A DNA stretch of 5,223 nt from Deltaproteobacteria bacterium (GTDB lineage: Bacteria > Desulfobacterota > SM23-61): positions 1-5,223 of the forward strand of contig JAOUFX010000285.1 of assembly GCA_029857975.1 (NCBI GenBank), written 5' to 3'. Each line of letters starts with the position of its first letter. Positions within the stretch are counted from its first letter, which is position 1. Shown in pieces: positions 1-4,525 of the stretch. The position numbers and the translations under genes were made by a program. A model generated the notes under the pieces. The model was not told the origin of the DNA, ran no database searches, and saw only the letters and a list, made by a program, of their open reading frames with translations.

Positions 1-486
1 GCGAAGATTGTAGGAAGCGGCCAGGAACGCTGGGTTCCGCTTGAAGATTTCTTTACGGCTCCTAATAAAACGCTGCTCAAACGAGATGAATTATTAGCCG
101 CTGTACAAGTACCGAACCTCCCTCCGGGGATAGGAAGCAAGTACATTAAATTTGCCTTTCGCAAGGCCATGGACTTGGCTATCGTTGGGGTGGCCGTTGC
201 TTTGTCTCTTGATTCAAAAAGGGAACAATGTGAGGAGATTCGAATTGCCCTGGGAGCCGTAGGCCCCACTCCCCTAAGAGCCAAAAAAGCAGAGACTCGC
301 TTGCGAGGCCAAAGGATGGATGAAGCGGCCATCGTCGAGGCTTCTCTGCTGGCCTCGGAAGAAGTGACCCCCATTTCCGATATACGAGCGAGTGGAGAGT
401 ATCGCCGGGAGATGGTACGGGTCCTAACTCAAAAGGCGTTGAATCAGCTTTTATGTGCAGGGTTCGATACCCGCGAAACAGTATAA
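1..486 (+). CDS. Molybdenum hydroxylase FAD-binding medium subunit (CoxM/XdhB/HcrB-like), 5'-truncated by window edge
   Basis: The frame is open from base 1 to the TAA at 484-486, giving the last 161 residues of a protein whose family is usually about 270-300 residues long. The ATG at 169 is internal, because the upstream codons already read as family sequence (VPLEDFF near residue 12, then a stretch around E31-LL and P40). The later part carries RKAMDLAIVGVAVAL (about residues 54-68), then IALGAVGPTPLRAKKAE (about 82-98), and SGEYRREMVRVL near the end. These are typical of the C-terminal domain of CO-dehydrogenase/xanthine-dehydrogenase flavoproteins. In the family this subunit passes electrons from the [2Fe-2S] subunit to FAD in a cytoplasmic L-M-S complex. 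The FAD-binding N-terminal domain lies outside the window. The next gene on the same strand, 58 bases on, encodes the matching iron-sulfur subunit, which strongly supports the call. The substrate (CO, purine, nicotinate, aldehyde or 4-hydroxybenzoyl-CoA) cannot be read from this piece. Confidence 0.88.
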   Translation, partial: AKIVGSGQERWVPLEDFFTAPNKTLLKRDELLAAVQVPNLPPGIGSKYIKFAFRKAMDLAIVGVAVALSLDSKREQCEEIRIALGAVGPTPLRAKKAETRLRGQRMDEAAIVEASLLASEEVTPISDIRASGEYRREMVRVLTQKALNQLLCAGFDTRETV

Positions 487-544
487 AAATCTCCCTTCCC
501 CGCTTTTTAAAGGGGGGGTTGGGGGATTGAGGAAAAAGGATTAG
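487..544 (+). repeat. G/C-rich imperfect palindrome in the intra-operon spacer
   Basis: The 58-base gap between the flavoprotein and iron-sulfur genes has a pyrimidine-rich left arm (490-506) and a G-rich right arm (509-526). The arms pair imperfectly: CTTT with AAAG at the tip, then CCCC with GGGG, then TCCC with GGGG/A further out. I recognise the composition (CTCCC..CCCC-CTTT..AAAGGGGG) as like dispersed intergenic repeats common in deltaproteobacterial and cyanobacterial genomes. That is a memory-based impression, not a search result. Transcribed, it could form a hairpin that stabilises or attenuates the message between the two genes. No T-run follows, so it is not a standard terminator. 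The ribosome-binding site of the next gene lies just after it: GAGGA at 529-533 and AGGA at 537-540, the latter only 4 bases before the ATG. Confidence 0.5.
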
Positions 545-1012
545 ATGAAACATCAGATCCAGGTCAAAGTAAACGGTGACCTCTATGAGCTTTCGGTAGA
601 TCCTCCAAAAACGCTCCTCGATCTTCTGAGAGAGGATTTGGAGCTGACCGGAACGAAAAAGGGATGCGATAACGGAGAATGCGGATCCTGTACGGTTCTA
701 ATGGACGGCCAGCCGGTAAACTCCTGTTTGGTCTTGGCCGTTGAAGCGGATGGCAAAGAAATCCTGACCATTGAGGGTCTGGCAGCGGGTTCTATCCTGC
801 ACCCGTTACAAGAAGCCTTTGTCCGGCATGGAGCGGTTCAATGCGGCTACTGTTCGCCGGGCATGATTCTGACCGCGAAAGCCCTGCTGGATGAAAATCC
901 CTGTCCCTCGGAAATGGAGGTGAAGAAAGCCATCTCAGGCAACCTGTGCCGCTGTGGTTCTTATAACAAAATTGTGGAAGCAGTCCTGAAAGTGAGCCGG
1001 GGAGAAGTTTGA
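545..1012 (+). CDS. Molybdenum hydroxylase [2Fe-2S] iron-sulfur small subunit (CoxS/XdhC/HcrC-like)
   Basis: A complete 155-residue protein, the normal length for this subunit. The N-terminal plant-ferredoxin-type domain has C41, C46, C49 and C61 (GCDNGECGSCTV, then C61 after PVNS). The C-terminal helical domain has the second cluster's cysteines C100, C103, C135 and C137 (QCGYCSPGM and NLCRCGSY). All eight ligands are present, so it should bind two [2Fe-2S] clusters and relay electrons from the molybdenum site to the flavin of the medium subunit. It lacks a twin-arginine or other export signal, so the complex should be cytoplasmic. The ATG at 545 follows AGGA at 537-540 and GAGGA at 529-533, and the N-terminus aligns with the family without extra sequence. 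It sits 58 bases after the flavoprotein gene, most likely in one transcript. The large molybdopterin subunit does not follow: 1013-1178 has no frame resembling its start. Confidence 0.95.
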   Translation: MKHQIQVKVNGDLYELSVDPPKTLLDLLREDLELTGTKKGCDNGECGSCTVLMDGQPVNSCLVLAVEADGKEILTIEGLAAGSILHPLQEAFVRHGAVQCGYCSPGMILTAKALLDENPCPSEMEVKKAISGNLCRCGSYNKIVEAVLKVSRGEV

Positions 1013-1123
1013 GAGGGAAGCGGAAATAAATAAGCAAGAAAGGTTCTGTAGGGTTGCAATTCCGGAAGGTGAGGGGGTGGTCGTGCAAAGAAAATCTACG
1101 GCCTGAATAACAGATCCAGGGAT

Positions 1124-1141
1124 GACCAATGGACGTTGGTC
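1124..1141. other. Short inverted repeat in the convergent gap
   Basis: GACCAA (1124-1129) and TTGGTC (1136-1141) are perfect complements around the six-base loop TGGACG. The hairpin lies in the 166-base gap between the iron-sulfur gene and the oppositely oriented ATP-grasp gene. No T-run follows on either strand, so a factor-independent terminator is not well supported, though a bidirectional mRNA end is possible. The rest of 1013-1178 shows no gene, only frames of about 10 to 30 codons with no good start. Confidence 0.3.
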
Positions 1142-1178
1142 GGGTTAGTCGTGTAAAATTCAGATCATAACAGTTTCG

Positions 1179-2198
1179 TTATCTTCGTTCCCCCCAAACT
1201 GGATGTCGCTTGGCTGCTAACCGAATTATGCGGCTTCCTATTTCCCCGTAAGAGTAACCGGCGAATTCGGCGGCGGAGGACAGACTTGCGTCCTGGCTGA
1301 TATCGGCGTTGGGATTTACATCCAGAACGTAGTAGACCCCACCGCGGCTCCGCAAATCGATGCGCCCATAGTCCCGGCACCCGATCGCTGTGTATGCGGC
1401 TTTGCAGATCTCTTCCACCGTTTGAATCTCATCCTCATTGAGCGGGGCCGGCAGGATCATCTCTATGTCCTCATAATGCTGCGATCCCGGAACGAATTTG
1501 GAATCATACGTGCACACGCGATCCTCAACTTCATCGAACAGGGAAAAATCCATCTCTGCTGGCGGCAGCATTTCGATTTGGCCATTGCCCCAAACGGATA
1601 CATGAAACTCACGCCCGTCAATAAAATCCTCGACCAACGCAGGTTGGTCGTAAGTTTCAACCAAATAAGCGACCCTTTTGAGCAGTTCCGCTTCTGTCTT
1701 AACGACGGACTCGCGGGTGATCCCCTCGCTGCCATGCTCGTTCACCGGTTTGACAATAGCAGGAAAAATGTCCCATCCATCCGCTTTAGGTTCATCATAC
1801 AGACGCCATTCGGGGGTAGGAATGCCCGTTTCATCCAGAATTCGCTTGACCCGATATTTGTCCCCACTGAGTGTCAAGGCTGCGGAGCTTGCCCCCGTGA
1901 ACACGAAATCTTGGAGTTCCAGATTCCATGCGACCAACGGCTCGCTGTGAGGCACCCCAGGAATACTCTCGCACCAATTGAACACAATATGCGAACACGG
2001 ATCGTACGGGCGGAGAATATCCGCGATCTCATCGCTCAAAAGCGGGACTAGCGTGGTGGGGTGTCCGACGGCAGAAATGGCTTGCTCGAGTTGAGAAGAC
2101 GCGGCCGTGACCTCTTCCCTCTCGCGGACCGTCCAGGATGGATCCAAATTATATAGCAACAATACGGGCACATCACGGGGATCAATATCTATGGGCAC
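1179..2198 (-). CDS. D-alanine-D-alanine ligase-like ATP-grasp carboxylate-amine ligase
   Basis: A 339-residue protein, slightly longer than typical Ddl (about 300-320). The N-terminal Rossmann-like part has VLLLYN (12-17) and VFNWCE (72-77), followed by TGASSAALTLSGDK (101-114) where Ddl-like proteins have the loop ending in DK. The ATP-grasp core shows AIVKP (147-151), the hinge ALVEDFIDGREF (187-198), and metal-binding candidates D281 (GRIDLR), D293 and N295 (DVNPN). The family ligates a carboxylate, activated as an acyl-phosphate by ATP, to an amine in the cytoplasm. The usual Ddl ending E-x-N-x-x-PG-(M/L) is here DVNPNADIS, so a true D-Ala-D-Ala ligase is unlikely and the substrates are unknown. 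The start is GTG at 2196-2198: TGAGGA (2206-2211 on this strand) precedes it by 7 bases, and no ATG, GTG or TTG lies further upstream in frame before a stop. It is transcribed towards the hydroxylase operon and looks monocistronic. Confidence 0.85.
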   Translation of the reverse strand: MPIDIDPRDVPVLLLYNLDPSWTVREREEVTAASSQLEQAISAVGHPTTLVPLLSDEIADILRPYDPCSHIVFNWCESIPGVPHSEPLVAWNLELQDFVFTGASSAALTLSGDKYRVKRILDETGIPTPEWRLYDEPKADGWDIFPAIVKPVNEHGSEGITRESVVKTEAELLKRVAYLVETYDQPALVEDFIDGREFHVSVWGNGQIEMLPPAEMDFSLFDEVEDRVCTYDSKFVPGSQHYEDIEMILPAPLNEDEIQTVEEICKAAYTAIGCRDYGRIDLRSRGGVYYVLDVNPNADISQDASLSSAAEFAGYSYGEIGSRIIRLAAKRHPVWGERR

Positions 2199-2227
2199 GT
2201 GAAAGTCCTCAGATTGATCTCTTTCAT
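2189..2227 (-). other. Possible 12-codon leader frame overlapping the ATP-grasp start
   Basis: On the minus strand an ATG (2225-2227) opens MKEINLRTFTCP and stops at TAG (2189-2191), overlapping the first codons of the ATP-grasp gene in another frame. AGGAGG at 2241-2246 lies 13 bases upstream, which is long but usable. If translated, it would bring terminating ribosomes onto the GTG start (translational coupling). Such short frames also arise by chance, and the peptide resembles nothing I know. Confidence 0.2.
2206..2211 (-). promoter_or_regulatory. Ribosome-binding site deciding the GTG start of the ATP-grasp gene
   Basis: Read on the minus strand, TGAGGA lies 7 bases before the GTG at 2196-2198, an ideal spacing. 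A second, stronger purine block AGGAGG (2241-2246) lies 42 bases before the GTG. It is too far to serve this start, and sits 13 bases before an out-of-frame ATG at 2225-2227. Confidence 0.6.
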
Positions 2228-2588
2228 GAATCCGTTGCCACCTCCTATGGTTTTTCCAGAAATACCAGCATCACTATTTTTGTCGCGCGGCCTGGGACAT
2301 CAGGCGATTGATGCGATGAGTCTGGAAAGACAACGCATTGTCTTCTTATTAAATTATTATCATATATACACATACTTTCAAAGAACTTTTCGGCAGTATG
2401 AATATTTTTATTAAGAAATAAAATAGGATCGAGAGGAAAACCGAGCTCTTCGGGCAAAAGGGAGACAACTTCTTTTGAAGTATCTACCCCAATCTTTTTC
2501 GGGAAAACAACTGTGACACAGCTCAAGGAAGGCAGAGAAGAAAGGCCCCAAAGGGATATTTAATTTTCCATGCGCCAGGTTTAAATCC

Positions 2589-2613
2589 TTCGCCTTTGAG
2601 GCGAAAGGCTTTT
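2589..2613. terminator. Candidate hairpin terminator
   Basis: TTCGCC (2589-2594), loop TTTGA, GGCGAA (2600-2605) form a six-base-pair perfect stem, extendable by CC/GG (2587-2588 with 2607-2608) past a one-base bulge. On the plus strand CTTTT follows at 2609-2613. On the minus strand the tail is only GGATTTAAA. It lies about 120 bases beyond the stop of the minus-strand membrane protein gene, so it may end that transcript despite the weak minus-strand U-tract. Confidence 0.35.
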
Positions 2614-2722
2614 AGAACTCGTTGGATCAGAATAATTTATATTGCGATAAAGCGTAACCTGGTAAGGATCAACATCCCCGTTATCATTGATTGCCACTGG
2701 GTGCTCCAAGGGTCTGGGGTTC

Positions 2723-3139
2723 CTATTTTCTGGAAAACCAGTGAAGGAAAAGGGCTGTTCCCAAACCCCAGGCCCCATTTACCAAGAAACCGGTCATCAT
2801 CGGAGCCAATTTCCATCCTGCGGCCAAAGGCTGGCCTTTGATGGAGGCCACCAGAAACCAGGCCGCGAGCGTCGGGCCAATGGCGCCAAATAGGATCGCG
2901 CCTAACCAATATTTCGCGCCTTTTGAGGGAAGACGAAAGAAGGCTGCGAAGACCAACCCCCAAACACCTCCCCAGAAGGCCGAGGACCAGATTTGGGGAA
3001 TTGCCAAGGGCTGAGTGGGCTGAATGGGAAAGGGGGCGCGGGACGTGAACCCAACGGCGTAAAGGATCGACAGCATTCCCTGATGGAAGATAAGCACGGC
3101 AACAAATCCAGCAATAAAGGCGAATAAAAGGCGTTTCAT
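2723..3139 (-). CDS. Conserved four-helix inner-membrane protein of unknown function
   Basis: A 138-residue hydrophobic protein with four likely membrane helices at about 3-27, 51-69, 77-100 and 112-134. The loop between the first two helices is proline-rich (RAPFPIQPTQPLAIPQIW, 34-51). Glycine-rich faces occur in helices 2-4 (FWGGVWGL, LFGAIGPT, NGAWGLGTAL). The architecture and FxAGFxAVLxFHQG start resemble a small hypothetical membrane protein I associate with Proteobacteria; I cannot name a family or function. The frame stays open 45 codons further upstream to 3274, but that extension is polar, and GGAGGG sits 6 bases before the ATG at 3137-3139, so the shorter start is chosen. It lies 131 bases after the PA2779-family gene on the same strand, so co-transcription is possible but not shown. 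Confidence 0.8.
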   Translation of the reverse strand: MKRLLFAFIAGFVAVLIFHQGMLSILYAVGFTSRAPFPIQPTQPLAIPQIWSSAFWGGVWGLVFAAFFRLPSKGAKYWLGAILFGAIGPTLAAWFLVASIKGQPLAAGWKLAPMMTGFLVNGAWGLGTALFLHWFSRK

Positions 3140-3270
3140 CTCTGACCCTCCAGTCCAGTTGATATAAGGTCGGTAGAGAGAATTAATTGGGACGCGGAAT
3201 GCCTTCCGGTTCTCTCTGGCCCATATAAAATTTGGCTGAAAGTCCGGCAGAGGTAATGATGCCGATGGAA

Positions 3271-3666
3271 TCAACCTTTTTTAATGGCAATCTTATGCCC
3301 TAAAAGATAGATCAAAATGACCACCAGGATCGCAATGGCCAAAAGCGAGATGATCAATTCTGCTCCATTCCCACCCAACTTCAGTTCGTCCAGATTTAAG
3401 GCTAAGCGATGAATCTGCTCATTGCTGAGCTGGTTCAATCTTTGCTGGATTCCTTCCTGGGTAAACCCCAATTGCCGGAGCCTTTCGCCGATCATCTTCA
3501 ATTCCAAAACCTTTTGGATCTTTTGCAGGTCCGCGGTCCGATCAAACTGGGCAACGGTCATCGCCTCCGATGGTGAAAGGCCCGCATAAACCCGAGGCGT
3601 AATACCGATTCCCAACATCGCCAAAACCATATACCAGGTTACATAATTTCTTATTCTGATCCTCAT
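3271..3666 (-). CDS. PA2779-family protein, secreted and membrane-anchored by a C-terminal helix
   Basis: A 131-residue protein. The N-terminus is a signal peptide: basic MRIRIRN, hydrophobic core about 10-22, probable cleavage after PRVYA (residue 28). The mature part begins GLSPSEAM, followed by a helical segment with KVLELKMIGERLRQLGFT (52-69) and QQRLNQLSNEQIHRLA (74-89), then a linker GGNG (98-101) and a strong membrane helix at 103-123 ending in a basic tail (GHKIAIKKG). This layout matches the PA2779 family named after the Pseudomonas aeruginosa gene: signal peptide, a short (L/V)xxLGxxxxxxxxRxxxL(T/S)xxE helical region, then a terminal helix. The family's molecular role is not established; members often lie beside a PA2778-type cysteine peptidase, which is not seen here. 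GGGAG lies about 10 bases before the ATG. It should sit in the inner membrane with its helical domain in the periplasm. Confidence 0.8.
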   Translation of the reverse strand: MRIRIRNYVTWYMVLAMLGIGITPRVYAGLSPSEAMTVAQFDRTADLQKIQKVLELKMIGERLRQLGFTQEGIQQRLNQLSNEQIHRLALNLDELKLGGNGAELIISLLAIAILVVILIYLLGHKIAIKKG

Positions 3667-3749
3667 CTTCGACCCACTCCCTTCTAAAATTTTTAATGAT
3701 AAAAAGGCATTTAATCCATCGGACCCCCAATTTATTAATTACGACACAA

Positions 3750-3788
3750 CCTCCCTCCGCGGGGGAGAGGGGAAGGGTGAGGGGGAAT
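3750..3788. repeat. GC-rich dispersed intergenic repeat (CTCCCTCCGCGGGGGAG-type)
   Basis: CTCCCTCCGCGGGGGAG (3751-3767) is a near-palindrome centred on CCGCGG, followed by a G-rich tail with GAGGGGAAGGGTGAGGGGG (3767-3785). Read on the other strand it gives CCCTCACCCTTCCCCTCTCC, a motif I recognise as common between genes in many deltaproteobacterial and other genomes. That is recall, not a search. It stands out sharply from the A/T-rich sequence around it. Its role is unknown; a stable RNA or DNA hairpin is expected. Confidence 0.55.
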
Positions 3789-3897
3789 TGAGCCGGATGT
3801 AAAAAATATTTTTGCGTTGGTATTAATTTATCCTAAAAGAAGAACCCTGAAAAGAAAAAAAACGAAATTAAGACTATCGCGGAGAAATAAGTTTGTC

Positions 3898-3903
3898 TAT
3901 AAT
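3898..3903 (+). promoter_or_regulatory. Possible -10 element upstream of the thioesterase gene
   Basis: A perfect TATAAT lies about 140 bases before the thioesterase ATG. No good -35 sits at the normal 16-18 base spacing (the hexamer there is close to TATCGC), so the call rests on the -10 alone. If used, the transcript would start near 3910 and carry a leader of about 130 bases. Confidence 0.3.
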
Positions 3904-4042
3904 TGTTCTTACTGAGGAAAGAGAGTGAACCCAATATTCCTCCGAGCTGGCTCAACGAGCCGTGAAAAGGATTGCTCACCCCTCGGCCACTGACCCGGAG
4001 AACAAAAAGAGCGTGGCTAAAAAATCTTAGAATGGAGTCGTC

Positions 4043-4462
4043 ATGGACGAGAAAGTAAAAGAATCAATTTTCAGACAGGTAGAAAGAGAGCCTTTTGGCA
4101 GGAAGTTCGGGTTGAAACTTACAGGTCTGGAGGAAGGATATTCCAGGGTGGAAATGATTTTCACCCCGGACATGGAAAATATTTTCGGCCTGGCCCACGG
4201 TGGAGCTTTATTTGCCCTTATCGACGAAGCCTTTGAAACCGCCTCCAACTCTCATGGCACAATGGCCGTGGCCTTGAACATGAATATTACGTACGTGTCC
4301 TCCCCTGCTCCGGGAAGCAAGCTAACTGCCGAGGCCAAAGAATTCAGCCGTACCGCTAAGACCGCCAATTACGACATCAAGGTGTTCGACGAGCAAGGGC
4401 ACCTGATCACCTCATGCCAGGCTCTGGTTTTCCGGAAAGGAACACCCCTGCCCTTTCTTTAA
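4043..4462 (+). CDS. PaaI-type hotdog-fold acyl-CoA thioesterase
   Basis: A complete 139-residue protein, nearly the same length as E. coli PaaI (140). The hotdog signature is clear: AHGGALFALIDEAFETASNS (51-70), with the HGG loop at 52-54 and D61 in the position of the PaaI catalytic aspartate, then the strand NMNITYVSSPAPGSKLTAEA (79-98). The family hydrolyses acyl-CoA thioesters, in PaaI preferring hydroxyphenylacetyl-CoA forms and rescuing CoA during aromatic breakdown. It is a cytoplasmic tetramer in characterised members. The acyl group used here cannot be told. The start is well supported: GGAG (4034-4037) precedes the ATG by 5 bases. The gene stands alone on its strand and converges with an acyl-CoA synthetase gene 43 bases on, so the two neighbours make and break CoA thioesters, though from separate transcripts. 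Confidence 0.9.
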   Translation: MDEKVKESIFRQVEREPFGRKFGLKLTGLEEGYSRVEMIFTPDMENIFGLAHGGALFALIDEAFETASNSHGTMAVALNMNITYVSSPAPGSKLTAEAKEFSRTAKTANYDIKVFDEQGHLITSCQALVFRKGTPLPFL

Positions 4463-4465
4463 GCG

Positions 4466-4525
4466 CTCAGCGTTCAGCATTCAGCTTTCATCGATCAGTA
4501 AAAACTCAGCGATCGCTGTTCAGTG
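4466..4525. repeat. Degenerate 7-base tandem repeat (TTCAGCN type) between convergent genes
   Basis: Five contiguous heptamers fill 4466-4500: CTCAGCG, TTCAGCA, TTCAGCT, TTCATCG, ATCAGTA. After a four-base phase break a second block, CTCAGCG, ATCGCTG, TTCAGTG, covers 4505-4525. The pentamer TCAGC recurs at 4467, 4474 and 4481, exactly seven bases apart. The second block runs into the synthetase gene and supplies its last codons and TGA stop. Similar TCAGCNN heptamer arrays occur, as I recall, in intergenic DNA of some deltaproteobacteria. Confidence 0.65.

Larger units (their letters stand above)
2199..2722. other. 524-base stretch without a convincing gene
   Basis: This spacer lies upstream of the ATP-grasp gene and downstream of the four-helix membrane protein gene, both on the minus strand, so it should contain the ATP-grasp promoter and the end of the upstream transcript. 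Around 2340-2420 it becomes markedly A/T-rich. A 93-codon minus-strand frame (2245-2526) starts only with TTG, has no ribosome-binding site and looks protein-like only in its first half (for example SKEVVSLLPEELGFPLDP). I treat it as a possible gene remnant, not a gene. The TAG ending that frame (2245-2247) overlaps the AGGAGG block at 2241-2246. No clear -35/-10 pair was found by eye. Confidence 0.5.
3667..4042. other. 376-base divergent intergenic region
   Basis: This gap separates the leftward PA2779-family gene from the rightward thioesterase gene and must hold promoters for both. It is A/T-rich except for the G-rich repeat near 3750-3788. No frame with a plausible start and composition was found. 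A small hairpin, GGCTC-AAC-GAGCC, lies at 3949-3961 in the likely leader of the thioesterase gene. I saw no recognisable riboswitch or small-RNA signature. Confidence 0.6.

Noticed and set aside
179..553. 124-codon minus-strand frame over the flavoprotein gene and spacer
   Set aside because: It lies antisense to a clearly conserved coding sequence, and its product has no family features; it is a shadow frame.
1070..1158. Short open frame (KIYGLNNRSRDDQWTL) after the iron-sulfur gene, as a remnant of the large subunit
   Set aside because: It has no start codon in frame and does not resemble the N-terminus of a molybdopterin subunit; too short to claim a pseudogene.
1422..2051. 209-codon plus-strand frame inside the ATP-grasp gene
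   Set aside because: Long but antisense to a frame with clear ATP-grasp motifs; the product has no recognisable domain and no good ribosome-binding site was evident.
2596..2893. Plus-strand frames of 68-81 codons and minus-strand frames (65-108 codons) near the end of the membrane protein gene
   Set aside because: They overlap the membrane protein gene or low-complexity spacer, lack supported starts, and read as random sequence.
3140..3274. N-terminal extension of the four-helix membrane protein by 45 residues
   Set aside because: The extension is polar and unlike a membrane protein start, while GGAGGG is ideally placed before the ATG at 3137-3139.
3942..4030. tRNA or riboswitch in the thioesterase leader
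   Set aside because: No cloverleaf, anticodon arm or known aptamer core could be traced; only short local stems are present.
4466..4525. CRISPR-like array
   Set aside because: Units are 7 bases with no spacers; it is a simple tandem repeat.
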